Source: Dermacentor variabilis
Taxonomy: Eukaryota; Arthropoda; Arachnida; Ixodida; Ixodidae
Assembly (NCBI RefSeq): GCF_050947875.1
Contig: NW_027460390.1
Location: 2,108,001 to 2,172,000 of the forward strand
Direction: 5' to 3'
DNA length: 64,000 bases
A model generated the notes under the pieces. The model was not told where the DNA came from and made no database searches. It was given only the letters and a program-made list of their open reading frames with translations. Each line of letters opens with the position of its first letter. The first letter of the stretch is position 1. Both the position numbers and the translations under genes were made by a program. Of the stretch, positions 48,836 through 60,419 are shown one piece after another.

Positions 48836-49433
48836 AGTTACGCTTGACGACGACGCGTGCGGTCAAATGGTTTCGTTTGCACTCGACTCTGCGTCACCCG
48901 CGCTCTTTCGCGTTTCAGCAGTTTCGTTATAGCGTACTGCTGCGCTGGTTTAGCTAGCTCGTGAAACTCGTACAAATTGGAAGTAGCAGAGATCGAGACC
49001 CATCGCGACGAGCCTCAAAGTCCGTATTTATGATTCGCCGCCTGCTTTCCTTTTCTTTCTCGCCCTCTCTGCTCTGAATCAATATTTGCTCGGTTTCTGG
49101 CCACGCTTTTGCGTTTTCAAACAGAAACCGTATTGCCAGCTGTCGCGCGCCACTACTTTTACTCACCGACTGCAATAAAGGGCGGTGTTGGTGTATGCAA
49201 TGTGCCGACTCCCCGCTCAGTGGCGGGTGATTTGAATTGAGCAATAGGGGTTGGTAAAAGACGATTGAAGCTTTAGTGGCACAAACGTAAGGAGACCAAA
49301 AAACTGGAGGCACACAAAAGCAAAGTCGCCAATAGTGGCTAAGAAAGTTTGATTCCAGGAAATCTTTGTGCGTATTAAAAAAAGGAAGTTAGGACATTAA
49401 GCAAAATGAGAACAAAATCTTGGTGGCGCCACC
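48836..49433. other. Block B2 spacer, no gene seen
   Basis: Copy of 9066-9669, with small indels. Similarity to unit 1 ends here. Confidence 0.4.
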
Positions 49434-50640
49434 CATCACCCGTTTCAAAGACACGATCGTAACATCCATCCATCCATCCATCCATCCATCTAGAAGTACC
49501 GTGACCCTTGTTAGAATGACCTCGGTTAAGCCGAATTGTTTAATATAAGGAGCATGGGAATGTTTGTTTCGTTTTCCATAGACTCAATGCAAAAAAAAAA
49601 TCCGCTTAAGAGGAGACGCCTCAGACGTCCTCTTCAGTTAAGAGGAACATTCGGAGTGACCGCCACCGCTACCAACCCTGGAGGCCAAGGTGCCTCGATG
49701 TGCAGCGCTCGGGGGCGCGCGCGTCAAGGTGCCCCTGTACAGGCCTGCGGCGCACATCGCCCGTGGACTGAGGAAAAAACAAGAGGAAACAAAAAGAGAC
49801 GGTGACATTTCACTTCGTGAACACGGGTGACGCGGAAGCGTATGGCTGCTGTAGCACATACGAAGCTGCCGGACCTCGGTGCGCCTTGACTGTCCGCATC
49901 GCAGGTCGTATTCAGGACAGGGCTCGCGCGGCCGCTCCATACGCAGCAGGCGCCGGGGTAGAGCGCTTCCTTGTAAACGTTCGCTTACTAACTAAATTAA
50001 CAAGCGTGGTGTCAGCGCGCACAGGCAAACATGAGCACATCACACTCGATGACCGCGGACACTAGCTGTCAAAACGCTCGCGTGAGGCATCGCAGCAGAG
50101 CAGCGAGCGAAGTGACCTTGCGCTGTCTATCCCTTCAACGAAAACTGAGCGCCGAGAGCACAGCGCACGCAAAGCTACGAGCCATCGGCACACCTAGACG
50201 GTGCCCTGAAAGCAGATCACGTTCAAGTTAAACCCGCGCGAGCGCGCGCGGCCCAAATACAACGCCCCCACCCCTCCCTCTCCTCCCCGGTGCCATGAGC
50301 GCGACGGAAGACGGCGCCCCTCCCCCTTTCCTCTTTTGCGCACGCGCGATTGAGCCGCGATCGTCAGCTCACTGTCGGACGCTTTCACTCGCACACTTTC
50401 ACTTTCATTTCACACTTTCACTCGCACGCTTTCACTCTGGCGTTCGTGTTGTCTTTCTCTTCGCGTCCGTATATAATTGTGCGCTGGAACGATGTTTCAT
50501 AATGCTAATCATAACCAACTAGCCCAGCTGTCCATACTTAGCACTCGCACACAGCGTACGGCGCGCGAGGACGCTGCTATCACGAGGGGAATCCGGTACA
50601 TCCGTATCGCAAGCGAAACCTGTAGCGACTGCCAGAGGAG
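49434..50640. other. Unit 2-specific sequence, no recognised gene
   Basis: It contains an (ATCC)n tract at 49463-49490, an imperfect inverted motif around CTTAAGAGG at 49605-49650, and GC-rich CpG-dense sequence at 49680-50400 with a run of CTTTCACT repeats near 50385-50440. This could be a promoter-like CpG-rich region, but no gene start can be shown. Confidence 0.3.
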
Positions 50641-51290
50641 TGCGCCTGCGCCCATAGAGTTTCTCACTATAACACCTAGAGGGTAATCTGGCGCCGCCGT
50701 CTATGGGAGTTTCTTAAGGGGGCACCGTGCCGTCATGGCAATGACGGTATATGAGTCTGCGAGGCTCGTGTTGGCTGGTGTTGTAAGAGGCTTCGTCTAA
50801 AACGTGGATATGGCTACGCAAATAACGCGTTCTCAAAGTAAAATCTTCATAAAATGTTTCCATTCACGCATATTACATCTTTGTTCACCCACAATGCATG
50901 ACCAAGCGAAGAAAGGCAAGAACAGACGACCAACTGTTTTAAAGCGAGCGCGAACCTTGTCGTCTGTCCTCCAACTTTAGCGGGCCGCTGATACTTCTTA
51001 CGTAACATGTAGTCGTACACACAATAACAAGTTCTCATAGTTAAACAAAACATGTTTTCGCGTAATAATCAAGCTAAAACAGCTTTTTACGTGCTGTTCT
51101 AGTAGAAAATGAATCATTGTGATAGACGGAACGGTACTTGCCAAACGCTTTAAGGTGTCCTGTCTATACGAGAACGATGCCAATCCGAATCCACAATATA
51201 CCGGCATTCCCACGCATACCATAGCGCAGCAGCGCCAGATTTCCCTCTAGGTAATGTAGTGAGAAACTCTATGCCTGCGCCTACCTTCCT
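50641..51290. mobile_element. Candidate MITE with about 55 bp inverted ends
   Basis: CATAGAGTTTCTCACTATAA at 50653 recurs in inverse near 51256-51275. The match continues inward (CCTAGAGGGNAATCTGGCGC) with a few mismatches for about 55 bases. Length is about 650 bases and there is no coding capacity. Precise ends and target duplication are not certain; the outer GCGCCTGCGC is only partly mirrored. Confidence 0.65.
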
Positions 51291-51606
51291 CCTCCGCGAT
51301 GCTTCGCCTCGTTTCTCCTTCACCACTTCGCTCAACGTCGCCTAGACTTTTCTGTAGCCCTTTGACGGTTTACCGTACATGTACGGCTGCGGTTTTCTGT
51401 CCCGCAAGGTCTTCGCCGTACGGGTACGGTTTCGACCCTCCGTTTGAAATTTCGCGCCATAATGACGATGCACGTTCACTGGGAGGTTCTGCCACCTCTT
51501 AGGACTTACAAGAAGCGTTTGAAATTTGTGCTACCTTCTTGGGGAGATAAACAGAACTGACTTCTAGCTTCAGCGCGTCGCGCAGACTGCGGCAACACCC
51601 CCTTTG
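51291..51606. other. Unassigned spacer
   Basis: It includes a short near-palindrome around CCGTACATGTACGG (51373-51386) and a related CCGTACGGGTACGG (51416-51429). Confidence 0.3.
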
Positions 51607-51941
51607 CGGTTTCGGTTTCGCCGCGTGATCGCAACGGAGGCGCGCGAAACGACATTTTTCTCTTTGTCGGCACCCTCTTCCAGATGCGATGGAAGTTGAT
51701 TTCTATCTTGATTGGCGCTGCGCTTAGCTTGTTTATAACCGCCGCTAGCGAGGTATCATCGCTCTCAGCGGCAACGGGCTTTCGCGGTTTCGGCTCCGCC
51801 GCAACGGAGGCGCGCGAAATGTGATTTTTATCTTTGTCGGCACGCTATCGCAGGGGCGGCGGAAGTTGATTTCTATCTTGATTGGCACTGCTCTTAGCTG
51901 GCTTATCATCGACGCTCATGAGGTATTCTCGCTCTCTGCGC
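51607..51941. repeat. Two-copy tandem repeat, about 177 bp period
   Basis: The first copy (from about 51607) and the second (from about 51784) share GGTTTCGGNTNCGCCGC, CAACGGAGGCGCGCGAAA, CTTTGTCGGCAC and GGAAGTTGATTTCTATCTTG in the same order. The copies differ by substitutions and one indel near the start. Confidence 0.7.
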
Positions 51942-53289
51942 CGGTGCGGAGACTCGTGTTTCAAGAAGTACCTCACTCTGAAATACTATTGAACATTTTG
52001 CAGTTCTGAGTGATGCCGACACCAAAATACTGTTGCTAATTTTCTTTTTACTATTTATTCCCGACTTTATACATCTTGTAGATTCAAGATCCGCAATAAA
52101 GTAATTTGACCACCTGGGAAAGTTTTCTTCAAAATAATTCGACCCTCAAAGGGCTAGGTTGCATCGCTTTGCCGCGCGCCCAGCGCGCTCCTTCGTACTT
52201 AGCTCGGAGTCTGCACGGATGACCTGCGAGGCGGCATATGCCTGCTTTAATCCGCGAGTGAACTTTTTCCATTACCACGAAGACAGAGACGGATTTTTAA
52301 AGAAGTTAGGTGCGATAACATCGGAAACTCTGCCTCGGCTTTGTTATCGCAGAATATGTTACATGTTTAACACGCATGCTTTGGAATAACAGCGTGCGCG
52401 ATGTCCTTCGTTTCTTCAAAACAGTTTCTGCAATGCATTCATTCGACATGTCCACAATGTCTTGCGTACCGACTTACTTCAGGCACGTCAAAATCAGGCT
52501 GTTTGTTTCGTTCTTTGCCATTGCCTCGTGTGTAGCGAGTGTATAACGGGAACGTACCAAGCTCGAACTTAACCTTTCGAACCTCTGCAGTAAGGCGGAC
52601 GATAGTTTGACCAGCCTTTATTGACAACATATATTATACTGATCACAAATTGAAAAAAAAAAATATTGTTCGCTCCACTTTAGTACGCACCACCTTGCAT
52701 CGATCACAAAGTGAAACTCCAAGCTTTGCGCCGTCGAATACACCTGTTTGCTGATAGCTTCGCATACAAAAAAGTTACGTCCAACTGAAACAAGCTGCCA
52801 GCCTCCATCGCTGCTAATCCAGTAGCGTCTACATTTAAAGCTGCAACCACTTATATTGCAAGCTTTTCTACTCCTCTCAGCAACCCCATGTGCGGCATTG
52901 TGAGCTATGAAATAAAAAAAAATAAATACAATAAAAAAGACAGCTGCCACTGCTTGCGCACCGCGTAGTAAAAAAAAACATTGTGCCAGAAAATGTCGCA
53001 CCGCCACCTGTTTGAGTCTTTATAGTGAAACAGCTATAACTTTTCACCTTTTCATCTTTGCTCCATTTCACGGATTCGCGATCGCAAATTTAAATACTGG
53101 AACACACACAGTTCTTCCAATAATAAGATGTGTCTTACGCGATCTAATTTTTCGTTTTTTGACATGTACTATAATGCCACTAAAACTCTCAATAACTTGA
53201 CATTTTTCGGCTGGAGAATGAATGTTGGGAACAAACATATTCAACGACATCTGATTAAGGCATAAGAGCTACTCACTGAACATCGCAGC
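51942..53289. other. Unassigned AT-rich sequence
   Basis: Several A runs and frames below 130 codons. The longest (53007-52618, minus) is Phe/aromatic-rich and gives no domain. No gene is called. Confidence 0.3.
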
Positions 53290-53293
53290 CCCG

Positions 53294-53860
53294 ATGCAGT
53301 ATTATAAATCTTCCTCGCGTCATCCGGACGCGAGGAAAAGCTTCCGGACCACGCGGCCACCGCAAGGCTATATAGAGGCCTTAGGCATGCACAACACGAT
53401 CGAGGAGCTCTTAAACGCTCACCACATAGCCCGAGTCCGTCGTCTCTCGCTAACCCCGGTGGCCCGCACAGTCCTCCGGAAGCTCAGTCTCGACGCTATC
53501 CCCGAACTTACAGAGTACATGACGATTCCGCGAAAGGTCAGGGGGAATATTTATGCCCCACCTCTACCCCGCAACATGGACCCCGAGTTCCATCAGGGCC
53601 GTCGTCAGGCCCGTAGTGAAGCCATTTGGCGACGCTACGGCTCGCAAGATGGAGTGGTCTACACAGACGCAGCCAGGCCATGGCCATGCATGCGGAAGCG
53701 AATACCGTCATCAGCGACAGCAAGCAGGCCATGGGCAATTTCGTCCGCGGTAGAATTTCCAAACAGGCGTACCATGTACTCACACGACGCCCCCTGAGCG
53801 GCTTGATATCCCTCGTGTGGACGCCCGCTCACGCGGCTGTGCCCGGCAACACAAGAAGTC
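53294..53860 (+). pseudogene. I/R1-type LINE fragment with RNase H domain
   Basis: The plus strand encodes the region before and through an RNase H domain: RVRRLSLTPVARTVLRKL, MTIPRKVRGNIYAPPLPRNM, RRQARSEAIWRRYG, then VVYTDAA (first Asp). After an internal deletion and a frameshift near 53690 come ISDSKQAMGNFVRGRIS (another Asp) and SLVWTPAHAAVPGN (His site). The stretch carrying the catalytic Glu is missing. This arrangement is typical of the C-terminal half of I-group LINE polyproteins. It ends abruptly at the SINE array near 53853. Confidence 0.7.
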
Positions 53861-54054
53861 ATATCACAAGAAGCCAACAAACACTGACACCAAGGACAAC
53901 ATAGGGGAAATTATTTGCGCTTTATAAAGGAGATAAAGAAACGATAAATTAATGGAAACGAAAGTGGATGAAAAAGCAACTTGCCGCAGGTGGGGAACGA
54001 TCACACAAGCTTCGCATTTCGCGTGCGATGCTCTGCCAATTGAGCTACCGCGGC
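53853..54054 (-). mobile_element. SINE with tRNA-like head, unit 2 array, first
   Basis: The head occupies 54054 down to 53982, with the full acceptor stem. One base differs in the D arm (TGGCAGAGC). It is followed 466 bases later by the next member, the same spacing as in unit 1. Confidence 0.7.
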
Positions 54055-54279
54055 GCCGTGTCCCCATACACTTTCTTGGGTATTTATGTTTCCTTGTAGA
54101 ACCCTGGGAGTGTTAGCCAGCGCCACCACTCACAGACCTTGACGGCGGGTGTGGAACACCCTTTCTGCCGCAGGCGTCACGAGAACGTGATCTTTTTGGG
54201 TGAAGGCAACCGGTCAATAAACCCACGCATGCTACCTGAAGCCATCAATGTTGCCGGATTCGAGACCCTCGTTACGTAA

Positions 54280-54517
54280 TAAACGAGAAGAAAGGGGGTT
54301 AATCGAGGGCCCCATTTCTGTTAGTCATATCACAAGAAGTCAACAAACACTGACACCAAAGACAACGTAAGGGAAATTATTTGCGCTTATTAAAGGAGAT
54401 AAAGAAACGATAAATTAATGTAAATGAAAGTGGATCAAAAAGCAACTTGCCGCAGGTGGGGAACGATCACACAAGCTTCGCATTTCGCGCGCGATGCTCT
54501 ACCAATTGAGCTACTGG
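54280..54517 (-). mobile_element. SINE with tRNA-like head, unit 2 array, second, joined to inverted partial copy
   Basis: The head runs from about 54517 down to 54448, lacking the 5' acceptor strand. It is followed immediately by a plus-strand 3' half (54518-54562), exactly as at 12832/12833. The inverted junction therefore predates the large duplication. The inverted half has a fully paired T arm (GTGGG with CCCAC). Confidence 0.7.
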
Positions 54518-54679
54518 GAAATGCGAAGGTTGTGGGATCGTTCCCCACCTGCGGCAAGTGATTGATTTCACTGGGCAATCGCTGGACCATTGAAACAAAA
54601 GTGGTTGAACGTGAGAGAGGAAGCTGAATTGTGCCGACTGTACATGAAGCATAACGTTGACTTAGAGCCCGCACGGCTA

Positions 54680-54820
54680 GCTTCGAACGTCAACCGCGGT
54701 AGTACCAGAGTGTCTATGACGTTGCGCCACTGAGCACGAGGTTGCGGGTTTGATCCCGGCCATGGTGGTCATATTCCAATGGGGGCGGAATGGTGAAACG
54801 CTCGTCTACAGTGCAGGAAC
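54680..54820 (+). mobile_element. Second type of tRNA-derived SINE fragment, unit 2
   Basis: B-box-like GGGTTTGATCCCGGCC near 54747. Copy of 12975-13135. Confidence 0.5.
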
Positions 54821-54956
54821 CCCAGGTGGGCATGCATCATCTAGAGTTGCCTGCTACGCCACGACTTCCAATAATATAATCAATTTTGCGAGTAAAACCG
54901 CAGAATCTTTTTATTGTGACTCGCATTCTTCGCTTTCTTGGGACATTTTGAGCCTG

Positions 54957-54976
54957 CCTATCTATCTATCTATCTA

Positions 54977-55068
<92 letters not shown>
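54957..55068. repeat. (CTAT)n microsatellite, unit 2
   Basis: About 28 copies with one interruption near 54975. It is longer than the unit 1 tract. Confidence 0.95.
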
Positions 55069-55072
<4 letters not shown>

Positions 55073-55082
55073 CCGACACAGC

Positions 55083-55112
55083 TGAGTGAGTGAGTGAGTG
55101 AGTGAGTGAGTG
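55083..55112. repeat. (GAGT)n microsatellite, unit 2
   Basis: About seven copies, fewer than in unit 1. Confidence 0.95.
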
Positions 55113-55204
55113 GAGAAACTTTATTGCAGGTCCAGGGAGGACGCGAACTCGTCTCGCACCCAAGTTGTCTACCAGCTTGGGACACCAGGAATTTGCTCGT
55201 AGTC

Positions 55205-56505
55205 GGGAGGCTGTCGTGGCCATTTCATCGTCGTCATTCCAGCTTCGTCATCTGACTCTAGTCATGCTTCCCTCGTCACGTCGTCTTCGCCGACAAAGTG
55301 GTCAAGCTTGCCTAATAGCTTCGACCACAACGCGCTTTTGGTCGTGATGCAGCCAGGATGGTTGCTTCTTCACCCTTTCAGCTTTGTCATCCGACTGTCG
55401 TCATGCCATCGGCGCGACGCTGTTGTAACACTGTCTTCATAACTTCGTTGTAATATCGTCATCGAGATGCCGCCGTGGCCGTTCCGTCATCATTTCTCCA
55501 GCTTCGCCATCCGACTTTCTTCATGCCTTCGTCTTCACGCTATCGCCCTAACGCCATCGTTGCCATACAGTCGTCGTCATGGAATCGTCACGCCATCGTC
55601 GTCATGCGGTCATCGTCATCCCATTGTCTCCACAATATCGTCGTGCCAAGGTCTCAATTGAGTGGTCGTCACTCATTCGTTTCTATACCGTCGTCGTGAT
55701 GTCGTCGTGGTCGTTCAGTCCTAGTTATTCTAACTTCGTCATGCTACTGTGCTTGTGCTGTCTTCCTGAGACCCTCGCAATTGCAGTCATACTGATCTCG
55801 TCACGCTATCGCCTTACCATCGTAATCACTTCAGATATGTTATCCCAGTATCGTCGTGCCGTAGTCGTTATACCGCCTTCCTCATCATATTGTCCTCATA
55901 CCATTGTCATGCCATCGTCATCACGAGTCGCCGTAATACAGCTGTCTGCATACATTTGGTGCCATACCGTCGTCGTGCCGTCGCGGTCGTTCTATAGTCA
56001 TCCTCTTAACTTCGTCATCCACCTGTCGTCATGCTGGCGCCGGCATGCCATCATCGTCGCACAGTCGTCGTCATCCGGTTGTCATCGCATTTTTCTCTTG
56101 ATAATGCCAAGCGAGTCATTTTATTCTAATTATGCAGCCTTCCTTTAATCGCGATCATGCCGCCGTTCCCATGCCATTGTCGTCATTGTGTCGCCTTCAG
56201 AAGGTCGCTGTCGTGCATCTGTTGTCCCACCGTCGTCGTAAAGTGGTCTTGCGGTTGTGCTCGTGCCATCGCCGTCATTCCAGCTTCTTTATCCGGTTGC
56301 CTTCATCCGGTTGTAGTTATAGTATCGTCATCATTTCACCATTGTCATCTCATTGTCTTCATGTTCTCGAAGTCATACTGCCTTTGTTGTTCCATCGACG
56401 TTTATCCTTGTTCCTTCCATCGCCGTCACAGCGCCGTCGTTATGGAGTAATTGTCTTGCCATCATTCTCGTTAGCAACTTTGCCAAGCAAGTGGCATAGA
56501 AAAGT
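55205..56505 (+). repeat. CGTC/CATG-rich degenerate minisatellite, block B2
   Basis: Copy of 13500-14775 with scattered substitutions and small indels. The long Ser/His-rich frames (55579-56148, 56132-56515) are artefacts. Its inverted partner is missing in this unit. Confidence 0.7.
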
Positions 56506-57190
56506 TTGCCTATAGTGGATGCAGGCCGCGTCGGTTAAAGCAGAAGTAATTCAAGCATTTCATGACAACTACAAACTAGAAATAAACGATATTCAGCAAT
56601 ATGAATTGTCACATCACTTGAATAATAATTGCATTACCGTAGGCAACCATATTCAGATAGCTTCCACCATAATTTTTTTCAAACGTATTCAAACTCTATG
56701 GCTTGGGTACTTAACGGTAGAGTTAATCACACTTTTTTGTCAACTGCATCTTACTCGCCGTTCTCAACTCTTTTGGGAGGGTTCGAACATTCAGATTCCC
56801 TCTCTTGTGAGCGATGCTGCAACATCCTAAACAGAACCGGTTCAGAGCACGCGGGCACCTCTAGAAACCACTGCTGATACTTTTCCGGCATTAGACGTTA
56901 GTCGAGTGAGTAATGTCAGCCTTGGCTGTGTGCAAAGAAATGGCACGCACTTGAATTTATTACTGCCGTCGTTGGGATACATGACTGCTGTTAATGTTCG
57001 TCTCGTTCACCGAGGCTCAACAACAGAGAGGTAGCTGTAGCGGTGACGCCACGCACTATTCGTGAGACACACCAATTCTGATGTGTTTCAAATGAGGACG
57101 CATAGTCTTGCATGAGGTCACTGTCTTCCTATTTGGTAGAATACTTTGATACAGTTTAACTTCTATTGAAAGTTATAAATTTTCACTAAA
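56506..57190. other. Block B2 spacer
   Basis: Copy of 14776-15529; no gene is seen. Confidence 0.35.
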
Positions 57191-57193
57191 ATG

Positions 57194-57493
57194 TTAAGCA
57201 GCATAGAAAAAGCGACCGAAAAACAAATCAAAATGAGCGCTTGAATGGGCAGAGGTCGAACAGGTTGTTCCGTTATAGCTGCTATAGCTGCTCGTTATAG
57301 TGGAAGTGGTAGGACTGAAGCCCAGTGAGATGTCTAGGAGTTCTTCAGGGTCATTTTGCATTTTCTTTAGCTTGTTTGTAGGATCAGCAACCACTTTTTT
57401 CATTGTCCCCCTTTGAGGGCCCAGTGGTTGAAGCTCAGACCAGCACAACGAGAAGCATATCTGGCGCTCCCCTACTTTTGCAAAATGGCACAC
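57194..57493 (-). CDS. Unrecognised 99-codon ORF
   Basis: The minus-strand frame from ATG at 57493 contains MCHFAKVGERQICFSLC and ADPTNKLKKMQNDPEELLD, then a Ser/Thr-rich tail. I do not recognise a domain. The unit 1 counterpart (15963-15530) carries a one-base indel that splits it, so selection to keep the frame is doubtful. It could be an exon remnant or chance. Confidence 0.25.
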   Translation of the reverse strand: MCHFAKVGERQICFSLCWSELQPLGPQRGTMKKVVADPTNKLKKMQNDPEELLDISLGFSPTTSTITSSYSSYNGTTCSTSAHSSAHFDLFFGRFFYAA

Positions 57494-57610
57494 CCCGCAT
57501 TTGCTTAGTTCTGCTGTTTCCCCTCACATTACCTCGTAACACGGTGGGGATGCTTTACGATGCAGCTTCATTAGGTTTCGCTTAAAAAAACGAAGCACGA
57601 ACGAAGTATG

Positions 57611-58726
57611 ACCCTTGGTGGACTTGTTCAGAACATCTACCACCGTGATCAACTGGCTTGCGGTCTCCGCTGCCTCAGAGACAACGTCCAACTGGGCGCG
57701 AACAAGCCCCGGCAGCGCGATGAGCATCCTTAGCAGCATGTCTCGCCCTCAAACGCCGTATACTGCGACACTTTTTGGTCCTTGCAGTCGTGCACCAAGT
57801 TGAAGACATACTGGCTGAGCGTTCTGGCACTGATGGTGACGTGAGGAAGCTTCTTTTTGAATTTTTGCAGGAGATGTTTGGTGTTCTTCCATGTCGAGCT
57901 GTTGAACATCAAAGTGTTCGTCGAATTCTCTCGGCGTTCTGAAGAGGGAGTCGAACCACCAGGTTCCGCACTCTCCATCCACTGAAAGGATCCGGAGCTT
58001 GAGGAAAGACGGAAGTACCTGTGCCACCGTCACGTCGTTCTCGTTCCAAACGCTGCCGATCTGGAGTAACTTCAGGTTTGGACGTGCCTTAGACACGTGC
58101 AGCAATCCGCCTGTGAATATGCAAGTTACTGAGAGGCATGCCAGATGCTGCAGTGATTCGATGCACCCCCATGTGCTTCTATGGCGAACCCGATCCGAGT
58201 TGATATCCAGTCGTTCAAGCAAAGGACAGCTGGCGTATAGCTGGCGAAGAATGCCGTCCTCGATGTGGACTTCTCGCGAAGTCAAGAATACTTTCAGGCA
58301 TTTTAAGCTCTGGAGAAGGCGTACGTCATCTGGCAGCAGCGTATCACTTCCACGCAACGCCACGGCGGTAACAGACTCGCAGATTCGCAGAATGATTGGC
58401 ATGCTGCGATGTGAGGGCCCTCGGCAAGGTATCACCAGCCCTTTCACCAGTTTGAAGTGCGTCGAGCAAGGAGCGATGTCTTCTACGTAGATAATTGCGG
58501 AGACATTAAGCTTGCGGATCAGGGTGGCTCTGTTTAGGCGCTCGTCAACCGGATGCTCTCTTTCCATGTCCAGCAGATTGATACGCACCGCTGTCCAGAG
58601 GCAAGGGTCGAAGGCTAACCTCTTCCATCGCTCGCACACCTGGGCTATTGTCGCGAGCGAGAGTTGCGGAAGGTATGCGAATATCTTGAGGACGAGTTCA
58701 ACTGGGAGGTCGTCAATGTGCAACAT
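57611..58726 (-). pseudogene. F-box/leucine-rich protein pseudogene, copy C3
   Basis: The minus-strand frame from ATG at 58726 has the F-box at residues 5-50 (LPVELVLKIFAYLPQL, then QVCERWKRLAFDPCLW), followed by leucine-rich segments to about residue 260. The frame change seen in C1 and C2 is present. A further one-base loss in the T run near 57771 brings the reading back into the tail frame (KSVAVYGV), which then meets a stop. The remaining tail (MLLRMLIALPGL, then VVDVLNKSTKG) is cut at 57611, where block B sequence and about 28 extra bases are joined on. The C-terminal 110 or so residues are therefore missing. Confidence 0.75.
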
Positions 58727-58745
58727 CTTCTTCTTCTTCTTCTTC

Positions 58746-59029
58746 CTTCAAAAGTCTGGCACGTACCCACGAGGAGGAGATTGGTCATGGCACTCAATGG
58801 AAACATAACGTCAACTTCTTGCTTCTTGTTAACTTATTGATCTGTACGATCCATATTTAATTACTAGTGAATATAAATTATTATAAGTGTTAATAATGAG
58901 GAAAATGTGCTTAACATGAGAGTCTCCCAGTCGCAAGGACATACTCATGCACAATATGACACACTTCCTTTCGGGCTCGACCAGGGGTACTTGCCCCAAA
59001 AGATAACATGTTAATCACCGAGAGAGGAA
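58746..59029. other. Spacer upstream of F-box copy C3
   Basis: Same as 25693-25959, with about 70 bases missing near 58882. Confidence 0.3.
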
Positions 59030-59800
59030 GGCCCATACGCGACAGGGGTTGCTTAAAGTAGGTCTACCTTTCGGAATTATATTTTCGGAGAAAGAGGAGG
59101 AAATGGTACGGTGATTATATATCCCCACATGATGCATAAAGGTTCGATGCTGCGATCCCACACCTACTCATGTACATATTTAGTTGAGGTATTCGACATC
59201 GTAATAGTGTAATGGAAACTTCGCATTGCCGAGACCATTGCCGAGACGGACAAGACCGCACATTCCAGGGGAAAGCTAAATGTTCGTAATCCGGTGCAGC
59301 AACGAGGGGGCTCATTTTTCCTACCTAGGTCTTGTCGCCATGGGAACCTTGTCACCGTTAGCAGAGTAAGGTTGGGTATAAAGAAACTCACTACCTCCAA
59401 GCACTGCCTTTGCCAAGCTGTCTGTAATCTCATCGAGTGCTAGTCCACAATGTCCAGGTATCCACAAAACCGGATTGTGTAGCGATCGGTGCAATGGTGA
59501 ATTATTTGTGCTTTCCATCGACGTAAGAACTGACACGCAATCTGCGAGCAATATTGTGCGACACATTTTTTTTTGAATTTTGTATACGGCCAAACATATG
59601 GCCATGAATTCGGCCACATAAAATTGGAGTGTGATCGGGAAGACGGATAGCAAAGCTCCATGCCAGTGTTTGAGAGCAAATGCCTATCGTTGATTTCTGA
59701 CCTTTTTATTAGGGGTCCGTGGACACTGCATTTTATGATGGAAAACCTTCCAAATACTAATTCAAAGACTAGCGTTTTCTTGTCTATGAAATTAGCATTA
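59030..59800 (-). pseudogene. RNase H-bearing LINE, 3' fragment, copy C3
   Basis: The frame 59653-59321 joins YVAEFMAICLAVYKIQ, ADCVSVLTS and LWIPGHCGLALDEITDSLAKAV in one reading frame, so this is the best preserved of the three. The C-terminal Cys/His segment (CASCGDI) lies at 59315-59115. A 12-base duplication (CCATTGCCGAGA) near 59235 is specific to this copy. Confidence 0.6.
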
Positions 59801-60419
59801 CTTGGAAAGCGCAACATGGCCGCGCTGATTCAGCGTTCCTCTTCTACCTTTTCTTTGACCCCTAGCGCTTTCGTTTCATCAAATATTTTTACGAGAGCGA
59901 TATCTGGGTGTTCTTATTCCTTAATGAGGAAATAAACTATGAATTGTCACTGGTGTGCCAGAGAATGTTTACTTTCACTATATCGTGTTGCATAGGCGCC
60001 GACTACCTCTGGAGTTTTCCGGGAGGAGGGGGGCTCAGCTCACTACGGACGTTGCCGGTGCCTCCCCCCCCCCGCGCACGCGCACACATGCACACACCTA
60101 TAGTGCCATAGCGAGAGCTTTGTCACCCACATCATTTCAGGTTGTTTTCGCCTCTTCTCGACCTGTTCACTTGAAATTTTACTGGGGCTAATCGCTTACT
60201 GCATAATTGTTGGCGCGGACGTGCAAGGCTTTTAATTCATAATTTCGCTTTATTTCTGCAAATCCTGAAATTAGGAGGACCCGGGCATTAGAAGATCTAG
60301 CGGCGGCTCCCTCATCCGTATTTTCTCACTTCAACATTGTTTTAAGTTTCCACAAAATATATACATACACAATATATATGAATATACGCACAGGATAAAG
60401 CTTATTATATATTTCAAAG
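59801..60419. other. Spacer with CA-rich tract, block C3
   Basis: Same as 20051-20762, with a C run at 60064-60073. No gene is seen. Confidence 0.4.

Noticed and set aside
52618..53007. 129-codon Phe-rich frame on the minus strand
   Set aside because: AT-rich, low complexity and no domain; the hydrophobic runs come from A/T tracts and not from a credible membrane protein.
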